From contig NZ_JADPIB010000005.1 of the NCBI RefSeq assembly GCF_015767265.1, positions 62,001-126,000 on the forward strand: a stretch of 64,000 bases of DNA, given 5' to 3'. Of this stretch, positions 44,435-52,458 are shown one piece after another (position 1 is the first letter of the stretch; the number at the start of each line of letters is the position of its first letter). The position numbers were made by a program, and so were the translations under genes. A model generated the notes under the pieces. It searched no databases. It worked only from the letters and a program-made list of their open reading frames with translations, and had not been told where the DNA came from. The DNA is from Aureivirga marina (GTDB lineage Bacteria; Bacteroidota; Bacteroidia; Flavobacteriales; Flavobacteriaceae).

Positions 44435-45424
44435 ATGAATTCATTTACTATTAATCAAATCAACGATTTGTTAGAAGGAACAATCATTGGTCACACAGAT
44501 CAAATTATTGAAGGTCCTGAACAAATGGAAAAAGCAAAGAAAAATCATATTACATTTATTGGAAATGCAAAATATGCAAATCTTTGGAAATCTTCATCTG
44601 CTTCTGTTGCTATTGTTAGCGAGAATTTAGATGTAGAACAAATTGAAAACAAAGCACTTATCAAAGTTAAGAATGCGGATTTAGCAATGGCGAAAATTTT
44701 AGAGATTTTCGCGCCTAGACTTCCTGAATTTTCTTCTGATATTCACCCAACAGCTATTATTGATGAATCTGCTCAAATTGGAGCTGGATGTAAAATTGGA
44801 GCTGGATGTTACGTTGGAAAACGTGTGACATTAGGTGATAACGTTACTTTATATCCAAATGTGACGATTTTAGATGACTCTTCAATTGGAAAAAATACAA
44901 CCATTTGGTCTGGAGCTGTAATTCGTGAAAGAACAAAAATGGGAACAGATTGTATCATTCATAACAATGTAAGTATTGGTGCGGATGGTTTCGGATTTAG
45001 ACCTGATTTTTCTGGAAATCTAGTTAAAATTCCACAAATTGGAAATGTAGAAATTGGAAATCATGTAGAAATTGGAGCTAATTCAACAATTGATCGAGGA
45101 AAATTTAGCGCAACTGTTATCGGCGATGGATGTAAAATCGATAATCTAGTTCAAATTGGACACAACTCTGTAATGGGACGTTATTGTATCATGGCAGGAC
45201 ATAGTGGTTTAGCTGGTTCTGTTACTTTAGGAGATGGTGTTATAATTGGTGGAAGTGCTTCTATTAAAGATCATGTTACATTACATTCTGGAGTTACAGT
45301 TGGAGCTGGTTCTGGAGTAATTAGCGATGTTCCAGCAGGAAAAACAGTTTTAGGTTATCCAGCAAGCGAATCGAGAGAAATGCTTAAACAATGGGTAGCT
45401 TTAAGAAAATTAGCAAAAAAATAG
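44435..45424 (+). CDS. lpxD: UDP-3-O-acylglucosamine N-acyltransferase
   Basis: A 329-residue LpxD, third step of lipid A synthesis (transfers 3-hydroxyacyl from ACP to the 2-amino group). N-terminal uridine-binding domain (1-100: ITFIGNAKYANLW), then a left-handed beta-helix of hexapeptides (IHPTAIIDESAQIGAGCKIG, 20 residues), ending with a C-terminal helix (REMLKQWVALRKL). The catalytic His lies in QIGHNSVMGRYC. It stands alone, not next to lpxA/fabZ/lpxC as in the usual lpx operon, so it may be a second or relocated copy (inference). Confidence 0.93.
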   Translation: MNSFTINQINDLLEGTIIGHTDQIIEGPEQMEKAKKNHITFIGNAKYANLWKSSSASVAIVSENLDVEQIENKALIKVKNADLAMAKILEIFAPRLPEFSSDIHPTAIIDESAQIGAGCKIGAGCYVGKRVTLGDNVTLYPNVTILDDSSIGKNTTIWSGAVIRERTKMGTDCIIHNNVSIGADGFGFRPDFSGNLVKIPQIGNVEIGNHVEIGANSTIDRGKFSATVIGDGCKIDNLVQIGHNSVMGRYCIMAGHSGLAGSVTLGDGVIIGGSASIKDHVTLHSGVTVGAGSGVISDVPAGKTVLGYPASESREMLKQWVALRKLAKK

Positions 45425-45459
45425 TTTATATATTAAGTTTTTTATTCTAATTCTAAAGG

Positions 45460-45495
45460 AAAATCCCGAAGTTGTTTGCTTACTCCGGGATTTTT
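45460..45495. terminator. Terminator between lpxD and the repeat protein gene
   Basis: Arms AAAATCCCG and CGGGATTTT (about 45460-45468 and 45486-45494) with a 17-base loop containing further partial pairing (AAGT/ACTC). T runs on both strands fit both converging genes. Confidence 0.75.
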
Positions 45496-45503
45496 ATATT
45501 GAT

Positions 45504-47420
45504 TTATTTTACAATCATTCTTTTTGTATCTGCTTTAACACCGTCAACATATAAAGAATAAAAATAAACTCCAGAAGCTAAGAATCCTTTATCATAAACA
45601 ATATGACTTTCTCCTCTACCATGTAATTCAATTTTTTGAATATTTTTTCCTGAATTATCTTTAATTCTCAAATATGCTTTTCCAATATTTTTCGGAATAT
45701 AAAATTTAATTTGTGTTTCCGATTCGTATGGGTTTGGTGTATTTTGATAAAGCATTGGCATTTGAATTCTTGTTTCTGAAGGAATGTTTAAATCGCTTTC
45801 ATCCAAACAAGCACATTCTTCTAATGCTGTAATTTTTTCATTAGCAATGATTAATTGCTCTTCTAAGGTTTCAACAGTTGCAGACAATTCTATATTTGAA
45901 TTTGTTAAAACCTCAACTTCACTTTCTAAATTAGATACAGTTGTTTGTAAATTTGAAATATTTTCATTTACAGAAGTTAATAAACTTGCTAAATCCACTG
46001 TATTCCCATTAGAAATTGCTAATTGAGTTCCACTTAATTCTAAATATTGTTCATCTGTATTTGCGAAATTTTCTAGATTAACAGAATTTCCTCCTGCAAT
46101 AGAAAGTTCATTTCCTGTTAAACTTAACTCTTGATTATCTGTATTATCCATTAATCCAGATAAATCAACTGTGTTTCCATTAGAAATTAATAATTGAGTT
46201 CCACTTAATTCTAAATATTGTTCATCTGTATTTGCGAAACTTTCTAAGTTTACAGAATTTCCTCCTGTAATTGATAGCTCATTTCCAGTTAAACTTAACT
46301 CTTGATTATCTGTATTATCCATTAATCCAGATAAATCAACTGTGTTTCCGTTAGAAATTGCTAATTGAGTTCCACTTACTTCTAAATATTGCTCATCTGT
46401 ATTATCTAAATAATTTGATAAATCTACTGTAGAATCATCATTTGTTAAGCTTAAGACATTTTCATTTAAGCTTAAATCTTGTGCGTCTGTGTTATCCATA
46501 AAACTAGATAAATCAACTGTATTTCCATTAGAAATCCCAACATAAGTTCCTTCTAAAGTTAACTCTTGATTATCTGTATTATCTAAATAACTTGATAAAT
46601 CTACTGTAGAATCGTCATTTGTTAAGCTTAAAATATTTTCATTTAAACTTAAATCTTGTGCGTCTGTGTTAGATTCTAAAACTTGCCAAACAGTACCATC
46701 ATAAGCTTTAAACTTATTATCTTCACTATCAAAATAAACATCACCAGCATTTGGAGATTCTGGAGTAGATGTATTTTGAAGTCTCATATATCCATTTACA
46801 TGAAGAGTTGCTGAAGGATTATTTGTTCCGACTCCAACTTTATCATTTTTTATAGTGAAAATATTATCTTTATTTCCTGGAAAAATCTTAAAAGGAAGTT
46901 TACCATTTCCAACATCACGAATAAAAAAGTTAGTTTCATTTCCAGCGATATCCCAAGTGTAAGCTCCCCAACCAGAAGAATTATCTTGTTCTAAACGAAT
47001 TGTTGGAGTATCACCAGTAACAGAATGTAATTCCATCAAAGGATTATCCGTTCCTAATCCGACATGCCCATTTGCTCCTAAGTATAAAGAATTTGTTTTT
47101 GCTCCAGCTAAAATATAAAAGGGTACTTTAGAACCTGTTACATCATCAATACTAAAAAAGCTTTTTCCACCATTTGAAGTATCATTGATAGAAATTCTCC
47201 AATCATTTGCAGCAAAATTTGCTGTTCCACTTGTATCGTCAAATAAGATTCTTAAGTTATTTTCTTTTAAAATAAAAGTATCAAATCCAAAAGTAGGTGT
47301 TCCGATATCCATTCCGATTCCTAAGCTTCCACTAATTTTTACATCTTCATTAAAAGTTTGTGAAACACCTTCATTAATTCCCAAAGCAACTAATAAAATT
47401 GCTAATAATTTTTTCTTCAT
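45504..47420 (-). CDS. T9SS repeat protein with coiled-coil neck (smaller paralogue)
   Basis: A 638-residue exported protein. Signal peptide (cut near GVSQ), a tail-fibre-like N-terminal part (about 25-230: SLGIGMDIGT, VGVGTNNPSATLHVNGYMRL shortened), then about eight 27-30-residue units of the DNTD-x-Q-x-L type (about 250-480), a coiled coil (484-545: NLQTTVSNLESEVEVLTNSN), the motif CACLDESDLNI and a T9SS type A sorting domain (LYQNTPNPYESETQIKFYIP, then SGVYFYSLYVDG). Its C-terminal third is nearly the same as that of the larger gene upstream at 47539-52164, 118 bases away on the same strand: a tandem paralogue pair. Likely trimeric surface fibre (inference). Confidence 0.85.
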   Translation of the reverse strand: MKKKLLAILLVALGINEGVSQTFNEDVKISGSLGIGMDIGTPTFGFDTFILKENNLRILFDDTSGTANFAANDWRISINDTSNGGKSFFSIDDVTGSKVPFYILAGAKTNSLYLGANGHVGLGTDNPLMELHSVTGDTPTIRLEQDNSSGWGAYTWDIAGNETNFFIRDVGNGKLPFKIFPGNKDNIFTIKNDKVGVGTNNPSATLHVNGYMRLQNTSTPESPNAGDVYFDSEDNKFKAYDGTVWQVLESNTDAQDLSLNENILSLTNDDSTVDLSSYLDNTDNQELTLEGTYVGISNGNTVDLSSFMDNTDAQDLSLNENVLSLTNDDSTVDLSNYLDNTDEQYLEVSGTQLAISNGNTVDLSGLMDNTDNQELSLTGNELSITGGNSVNLESFANTDEQYLELSGTQLLISNGNTVDLSGLMDNTDNQELSLTGNELSIAGGNSVNLENFANTDEQYLELSGTQLAISNGNTVDLASLLTSVNENISNLQTTVSNLESEVEVLTNSNIELSATVETLEEQLIIANEKITALEECACLDESDLNIPSETRIQMPMLYQNTPNPYESETQIKFYIPKNIGKAYLRIKDNSGKNIQKIELHGRGESHIVYDKGFLASGVYFYSLYVDGVKADTKRMIVK

Positions 47421-47486
47421 TTTTTAAGTTTAATTTTAGATTTTGAATGTTTGATTAGAAATAATTTTTGGGGATTGCATATTAAA

Positions 47487-47526
47487 AAAAGTATTTTGAC
47501 CAACATTCACTGATCAAAATACTTTT
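47487..47526 (-). terminator. Terminator of the large repeat protein gene
   Basis: Perfect 13-base arms AAAAGTATTTTGA (47487-47499) and its complement (47514-47526), 14-base loop, T run on the minus strand just after the stop codon at 47539. Confidence 0.8.
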
Positions 47527-47538
47527 ATGTTTTTATAT

Positions 47539-50500
47539 TTATTTTACGATCATTTTCTTCGTATCGACTTTTACTCCTTCTACATATAAAGAATAGTAAT
47601 AAACTCCTGAAGCTAAATAACCTTTATCATAAACAATTGAACTTTCACCTCTTCCAGATAATTCAATTCTTTGAATATTTTTCCCTGAATTATCCTTAAT
47701 TTTTAAGTAAGCTGCTTTTACACCTGTAGGAATATAAAATTTAATTTGCGTTTCTTCCTCATATGGATTTGGTGTATTTTGATAAAGAGCTGGACCTTGA
47801 ATTGAATCTTCGTTTGAAATAATATTTAAATCATTTTCATCCAAACAAGCACATTTCTCTAATTCCGAAATTCTATCTTTTGCATCTACTAATTCTTCTT
47901 CTAAAATATCAATAGTAGTTTGCATATTTTCCATTGTAGCATTTACCTCTGTTAATAAAGAAGCTAAATTAACTGTGTTTCCATTAGAAATTGTCAATTC
48001 AGAACCATTTAATTCTAAATTTTGCTCATCTGTATTGTCTAAATAATTTTCTAAGTTTACAGTGTTCCCTCCTTCAATACTTAAATTATTAGCACTTAAA
48101 GATAAAACTTGATCATCTGTGTTATCTAAATAATTTGATAAATCAACTGAATTTCCATTAGAAATATTTAATGTATTCTCTTCTAAATTTAAGTTTTGGT
48201 TGTCTGTATTATCAATGAATTCTGTCATATCTACAGAATTTCCATTTGAAATTGTTAATACACCATTTGCAAATTCTAAATTCTGGTTATCTGTGTTATC
48301 CATGAATCCAGATAAATCAACTGAATTTCCGTTTGCAATACTTAATGTAGTTACATCTAATGCTAAATTTTGATTATCTGTATTATCCATAAATCCTGAT
48401 AAATCAACATTGTTTCCATTCGCAATACTTAATGTATTTACATCTAATGCTAAATTCTGATTATCTGTATTATCCATAAAACTAGATAAATCAACATTAT
48501 TTCCGTTTGCAATACTTAATGTATTTACATCTAATGCTAAATTTTGATTATCTGTGTTATCTAAATATCCTGATAAATCAACTGAATTTCCATTTAAAAT
48601 CGCTAAAGTATTCTCACTTAAATTTAATGTTTGATTATCCGTATTATCCATGAATTCTGTCATGTTTACAGAATTTCCATTTGAAATTGTCAAGAATCCA
48701 TCTCCAAATTCTAATATCTGATTATCTGTATTATCCATAAATCCTGATAAATCAACATTGTTTCCGTTAGCAATACTTAATGTTGTAACATCTAATGCTA
48801 AATTTTGATTATCTGTATTATCCATAAATCCTGATAAATCAACATTATTTCCGTTTGCAATACTTAATGTAGTTACATCTAATGCTAAATTCTGATTGTC
48901 TGTATTATCTAAATATCCTGATAAGTCAACTGAATTTCCATTTGCAATACTTAATGTATTTACATCTAATGCTAAATTCTGATTATCTGTATTATCCATG
49001 AAGCTAGATAAATCAACATTGTTACCATTCGCGATACTTAATGTTGTAACATCTAATGCTAAATTTTGGTTATCTGTATTATCCATGAAGCCAGATAAAT
49101 CAACATTATTTCCGTTTGCGATACTTAAAGTTGTAACATCTAATGCTAAATTCTGATTATCTGTGTTATCTAAATATCCTGATAAATCAACAGAGTTTCC
49201 ATTTGCAATACTTAATGTATTTACATCTAATGCTAAATTTTGGTTATCTGTGTTATCCATAAATCCAGATAAATCAATATTGTTTCCATTCGCGATACTT
49301 AATGTTGTTACGTCTAAAGCTAAGTTTTGATTATCTGTATTATCCATAAATCCAGATAAATCAATATTGTTTCCATTCGCGATACTTAATGTTGTTACGT
49401 CTAAAGCTAAGTTTTGATTATCTGTATTATCTAAATATCCTGATAAATCAACTGAATTTCCGTTTGCAATACTTAATGTGTTTACATCTAATGCTAAGTT
49501 CTGATTATCTGTATTATCTAAATATCCTGATAAATCAACAGAGTTTCCGTTCGCAATACTTAATGTATTTACATCTAAAGCTAAATTCTGATTATCTGTG
49601 TTATCTAAATATCCTGATAAATCAACAGAGTTTCCGTTCGCAATACTTAATGTATTTACATCTAAAGCTAAATTCTGATTATCTGTGTTATCTAAATACC
49701 CTGATAAATCAACTGAATTTCCGTTTAAAATCGCTAACGTATTCTCACTTAAATTTAATGTTTGATTATCCGTATTATCCATAAATTCTGTCATGTTTAC
49801 AGAATTTCCATTTGAAATCGTCAAAAACCCATCTCCAAATTCTAATGTCTGATTATCCGTATTATCTAAATATTTCGATAAATCAACTGAAGTCGCATCA
49901 TTTGTTAAGCTTAAAACATTTCCACTTAAACTTAAATCTTGCTCATCTGTATTATCTAAATAACTTGTAAAATCAACTGTATTTCCGTTAGAAATCGTCA
50001 ATAAATTATCTCCGAAACTTAAAGTCTGTGCATCTGTATTGTCTAAATACTTTGATAAATCTACCGAATTTCCATTTAAAATAGATAATGTATTTTCAGT
50101 CAAACCTAAAGTCTGATTATCCGTATTATCTAAAAACTCAGCCATATCAACTGTATTTCCATTAGAAATCGTTAATAATCCATCTCCAACAACTAAAGTT
50201 TGTGCATCTGTATTATCTAAATACTTTGATAAATCTACCGAAGTTGCATCATTTGTTAAGCTTAAAACATTTCCACTCAAACTTAAATCTTGTTCATCTG
50301 TATTATCTAAATAACTTGTAAAATCAACTGTATTTCCGTTAGAAATCGTCAATAAATTGTCTCCAAAACTTAAAGTCTGCGCATCTGTATTGTCTAAATA
50401 CTTTGATAAATCAACTGAATTTGCATTAAAAATACTTAATTCATTCTCTGTTAAAGTTAGACTTTGTGAATCTGTATTGTCTAAATAAGTTGCTAGGTTT

Positions 50501-52164
50501 ACAGAATTTCCATTTGAAATTGTCAATTCATTTCCACTTAAAGCTAAGTTTTGGTTATCTGTATTATCTAAATATGGTGCTAAATCAATTTGATTTGAAC
50601 TATTTGTAATCGAAATTTTATTATTAGCAATACTTAATTCTTGGTTATCTGAATCATCCGTTACTGCCCAATCTGTTCCATTCCATAAATACGTTTTTCC
50701 TTCATCCGTATCATAAAGTAAAAGTCCAGCTTCTGTTTCAGATAAACTACTTTCAAAAGAAGTTCTCTCACTTGTAGTAAATCTATTTAAAAGTAAACCT
50801 TCTGATTTTGCTGATAAATCTAAAGAAGCATATTGATTTGGATTTGTAGTTCCTAATCCAATTCTAACTTTCGTAGCATCCGTATCTCCTCCTAAAACTA
50901 AACAATTTGAACAATCTGCTGAAGATCCTGCTCCAATTGCTGTTGCATATGTTTGTCCTTCACCAATTTTTACTTGATCTCCAATTGCTGTTGAATAAGC
51001 TGATTTAACTGAAGTTTTATATCCGATTGCAATAGAATTTGTAGCTGTAATTGTATCTTGAAGTCCTAAAGCAACAGAATATTGCCCATTCATATAAGTT
51101 TCGTAACCAATCCCTGTTGTATTCTGCGAATTTATATCTAAATAATTTCCAATTCCAATACTTTTATTTCCACTTATGTCTACATTATATCCCAAACCTA
51201 TTTGATCATGACTTCTCAAATCAACATAAGATCCTATTCCTATATTTCTTTGTCTTCCATTAGAACCACTTCCATAAAGCTCAATATCGTATCCAATTAA
51301 AACATTATCTTGATTATGAGTTCCTGTTCCAACTGAAGTAAAATCAGCGAAAGCTCCCATAACAACATTTCTAGATCCTTCTCTATTTGAAGATCCTGCA
51401 TGCACACCTACATATGTATTGTGTTGTGCTTCATTTTGGTTATTTGTTCTATTGTTGTCATATCCTGCATATGCTCCTATAAATGTATTAAATGACGCAT
51501 ATTCCGTAGCAGCACCAGCAGCATGACCAATCATCGTATTTTTAATTCCTGTTGAATTATCTACCATTGCAGAATCTCCAACTGCTGTATTCCAATAACC
51601 TGTAGTATTATCCCAACCAGCGTTAGTTCCAAAAAAGGCATTTCGATATCCTGTAGTATTTCTATAACCTGCTTGACTACCTACAAATGTATTATCACTT
51701 GCAGTTGAATTATTATAACCTGCATCTTCTCCAATAAATGTATTATCATCACCTGTTGTGTTTCTATATCCAGATGTTTCACCAATAAATGTATTATCTC
51801 CTCCATCTGTATTATAATATCCAGAATCTGTTCCAATAAAAACAGCATCACCATCATGATGATTATAACCTGCTCTTGTTCCAATAATTACGTTATCAAA
51901 ACCATCTTCAGCATCTTTTGCTGCATCTGTTCCTATAATAACCCAATCAGAATCATTATAAAGTGTTTTTCCCGCTCTATATCCTAAAAAAACATTGTTT
52001 CTTCCAGAAGTATTAGAATATCCAGCAGAATCTCCAACAAAAACATTATAATCTCCTGTAGTATTACTTGCACCAGCATGGGAACCAGCTTGATAAACTC
52101 CTACTTGTGCATGACCTATAGCACATAAAAGGAATAAAGAAAAAAAGAGTAATTTTTTAATCAT
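47539..52164 (-). CDS. Giant repeat adhesin with YadA-like head and T9SS exit signal
   Basis: A 1541-residue exported protein (start MIKKLL at 52164; the TTG at 52191 is not needed). Order: signal peptide; YadA-like beta-roll head (about 25-430) of 14-17-residue units such as NTFIGEDAGYNNS; linker with tail-fibre-like text (SLDLSAKSEGLLL); about 30 units of 29 residues (about 500-1400), typically DNTDNQNLALDVNTLSIANG plus NSVDLSGYL; a coiled coil (TIDILEEELVDAKDRISELE); CACLDENDLNI; and a T9SS type A sorting domain ending MIVK. No YadA beta-barrel anchor exists. So a trimeric-autotransporter-like passenger is exported by T9SS (inference). A -7 box lies at 52342-52349. Ligand unknown. Confidence 0.87.
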   Translation of the reverse strand: MIKKLLFFSLFLLCAIGHAQVGVYQAGSHAGASNTTGDYNVFVGDSAGYSNTSGRNNVFLGYRAGKTLYNDSDWVIIGTDAAKDAEDGFDNVIIGTRAGYNHHDGDAVFIGTDSGYYNTDGGDNTFIGETSGYRNTTGDDNTFIGEDAGYNNSTASDNTFVGSQAGYRNTTGYRNAFFGTNAGWDNTTGYWNTAVGDSAMVDNSTGIKNTMIGHAAGAATEYASFNTFIGAYAGYDNNRTNNQNEAQHNTYVGVHAGSSNREGSRNVVMGAFADFTSVGTGTHNQDNVLIGYDIELYGSGSNGRQRNIGIGSYVDLRSHDQIGLGYNVDISGNKSIGIGNYLDINSQNTTGIGYETYMNGQYSVALGLQDTITATNSIAIGYKTSVKSAYSTAIGDQVKIGEGQTYATAIGAGSSADCSNCLVLGGDTDATKVRIGLGTTNPNQYASLDLSAKSEGLLLNRFTTSERTSFESSLSETEAGLLLYDTDEGKTYLWNGTDWAVTDDSDNQELSIANNKISITNSSNQIDLAPYLDNTDNQNLALSGNELTISNGNSVNLATYLDNTDSQSLTLTENELSIFNANSVDLSKYLDNTDAQTLSFGDNLLTISNGNTVDFTSYLDNTDEQDLSLSGNVLSLTNDATSVDLSKYLDNTDAQTLVVGDGLLTISNGNTVDMAEFLDNTDNQTLGLTENTLSILNGNSVDLSKYLDNTDAQTLSFGDNLLTISNGNTVDFTSYLDNTDEQDLSLSGNVLSLTNDATSVDLSKYLDNTDNQTLEFGDGFLTISNGNSVNMTEFMDNTDNQTLNLSENTLAILNGNSVDLSGYLDNTDNQNLALDVNTLSIANGNSVDLSGYLDNTDNQNLALDVNTLSIANGNSVDLSGYLDNTDNQNLALDVNTLSIANGNSVDLSGYLDNTDNQNLALDVTTLSIANGNNIDLSGFMDNTDNQNLALDVTTLSIANGNNIDLSGFMDNTDNQNLALDVNTLSIANGNSVDLSGYLDNTDNQNLALDVTTLSIANGNNVDLSGFMDNTDNQNLALDVTTLSIANGNNVDLSSFMDNTDNQNLALDVNTLSIANGNSVDLSGYLDNTDNQNLALDVTTLSIANGNNVDLSGFMDNTDNQNLALDVTTLSIANGNNVDLSGFMDNTDNQILEFGDGFLTISNGNSVNMTEFMDNTDNQTLNLSENTLAILNGNSVDLSGYLDNTDNQNLALDVNTLSIANGNNVDLSSFMDNTDNQNLALDVNTLSIANGNNVDLSGFMDNTDNQNLALDVTTLSIANGNSVDLSGFMDNTDNQNLEFANGVLTISNGNSVDMTEFIDNTDNQNLNLEENTLNISNGNSVDLSNYLDNTDDQVLSLSANNLSIEGGNTVNLENYLDNTDEQNLELNGSELTISNGNTVNLASLLTEVNATMENMQTTIDILEEELVDAKDRISELEKCACLDENDLNIISNEDSIQGPALYQNTPNPYEEETQIKFYIPTGVKAAYLKIKDNSGKNIQRIELSGRGESSIVYDKGYLASGVYYYSLYVEGVKVDTKKMIVK
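47960..50660 (-). repeat. Tandem 87-bp (29-aa) coding repeats, about 30 copies
   Basis: Unit boundaries recur every 87 bases (for example the TCTAAAT mark at 49604 and 49691). Central copies (about 48300-49700) are almost identical at DNA level, outer copies diverged, and multi-unit blocks recur (SFGDNLL/DEQDLSL pair twice; EFGDGFL/NLSENTL pair twice). Copy number is therefore liable to change and to be mis-assembled from short reads. Confidence 0.9.
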
Positions 52165-52341
52165 ATATATAAATTTAAAGTTAGTAATCAACGTTAGACT
52201 ATTTTAATAAAGAAAGGTTTAATTAATTTTAAATTATTTTAAATTTTTATTCTTTCCTTATTTTTTTAACATTATTTATAGCAATCGAAAAATTACTATT
52301 TATGAATAATGAAATATTTAATCTTAATTATAATTTAATCG

Positions 52342-52349
52342 CAAACATA
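52342..52349 (-). promoter_or_regulatory. -7 box upstream of the giant repeat adhesin
   Basis: Minus strand TATGTTTG, exact TAnnTTTG match; implies a leader of about 170 bases to the ATG at 52164. Confidence 0.4.
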
Positions 52350-52458
52350 CTAATATTTTTTTATGAAATAATTAATAAAAAATTATCTTTGAGCTTTTGT
52401 TGAAAAAAATTAAAAACGTCAATACATTTTAAAAATTAGTTTTATTTTGGTATAAAGC

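Noticed and set aside
49389-49784. Plus-strand open frame with repeated LMLSSDYLYYLN-like text
   Set aside because: It is the complement of the 87-bp repeats in the adhesin gene; the repeat makes the frame open by chance.
47960-50660. Regularly spaced repeats that might suggest a CRISPR array
   Set aside because: The 87-bp units are contiguous without unique spacers, keep the reading frame of a protein and no cas gene is near.
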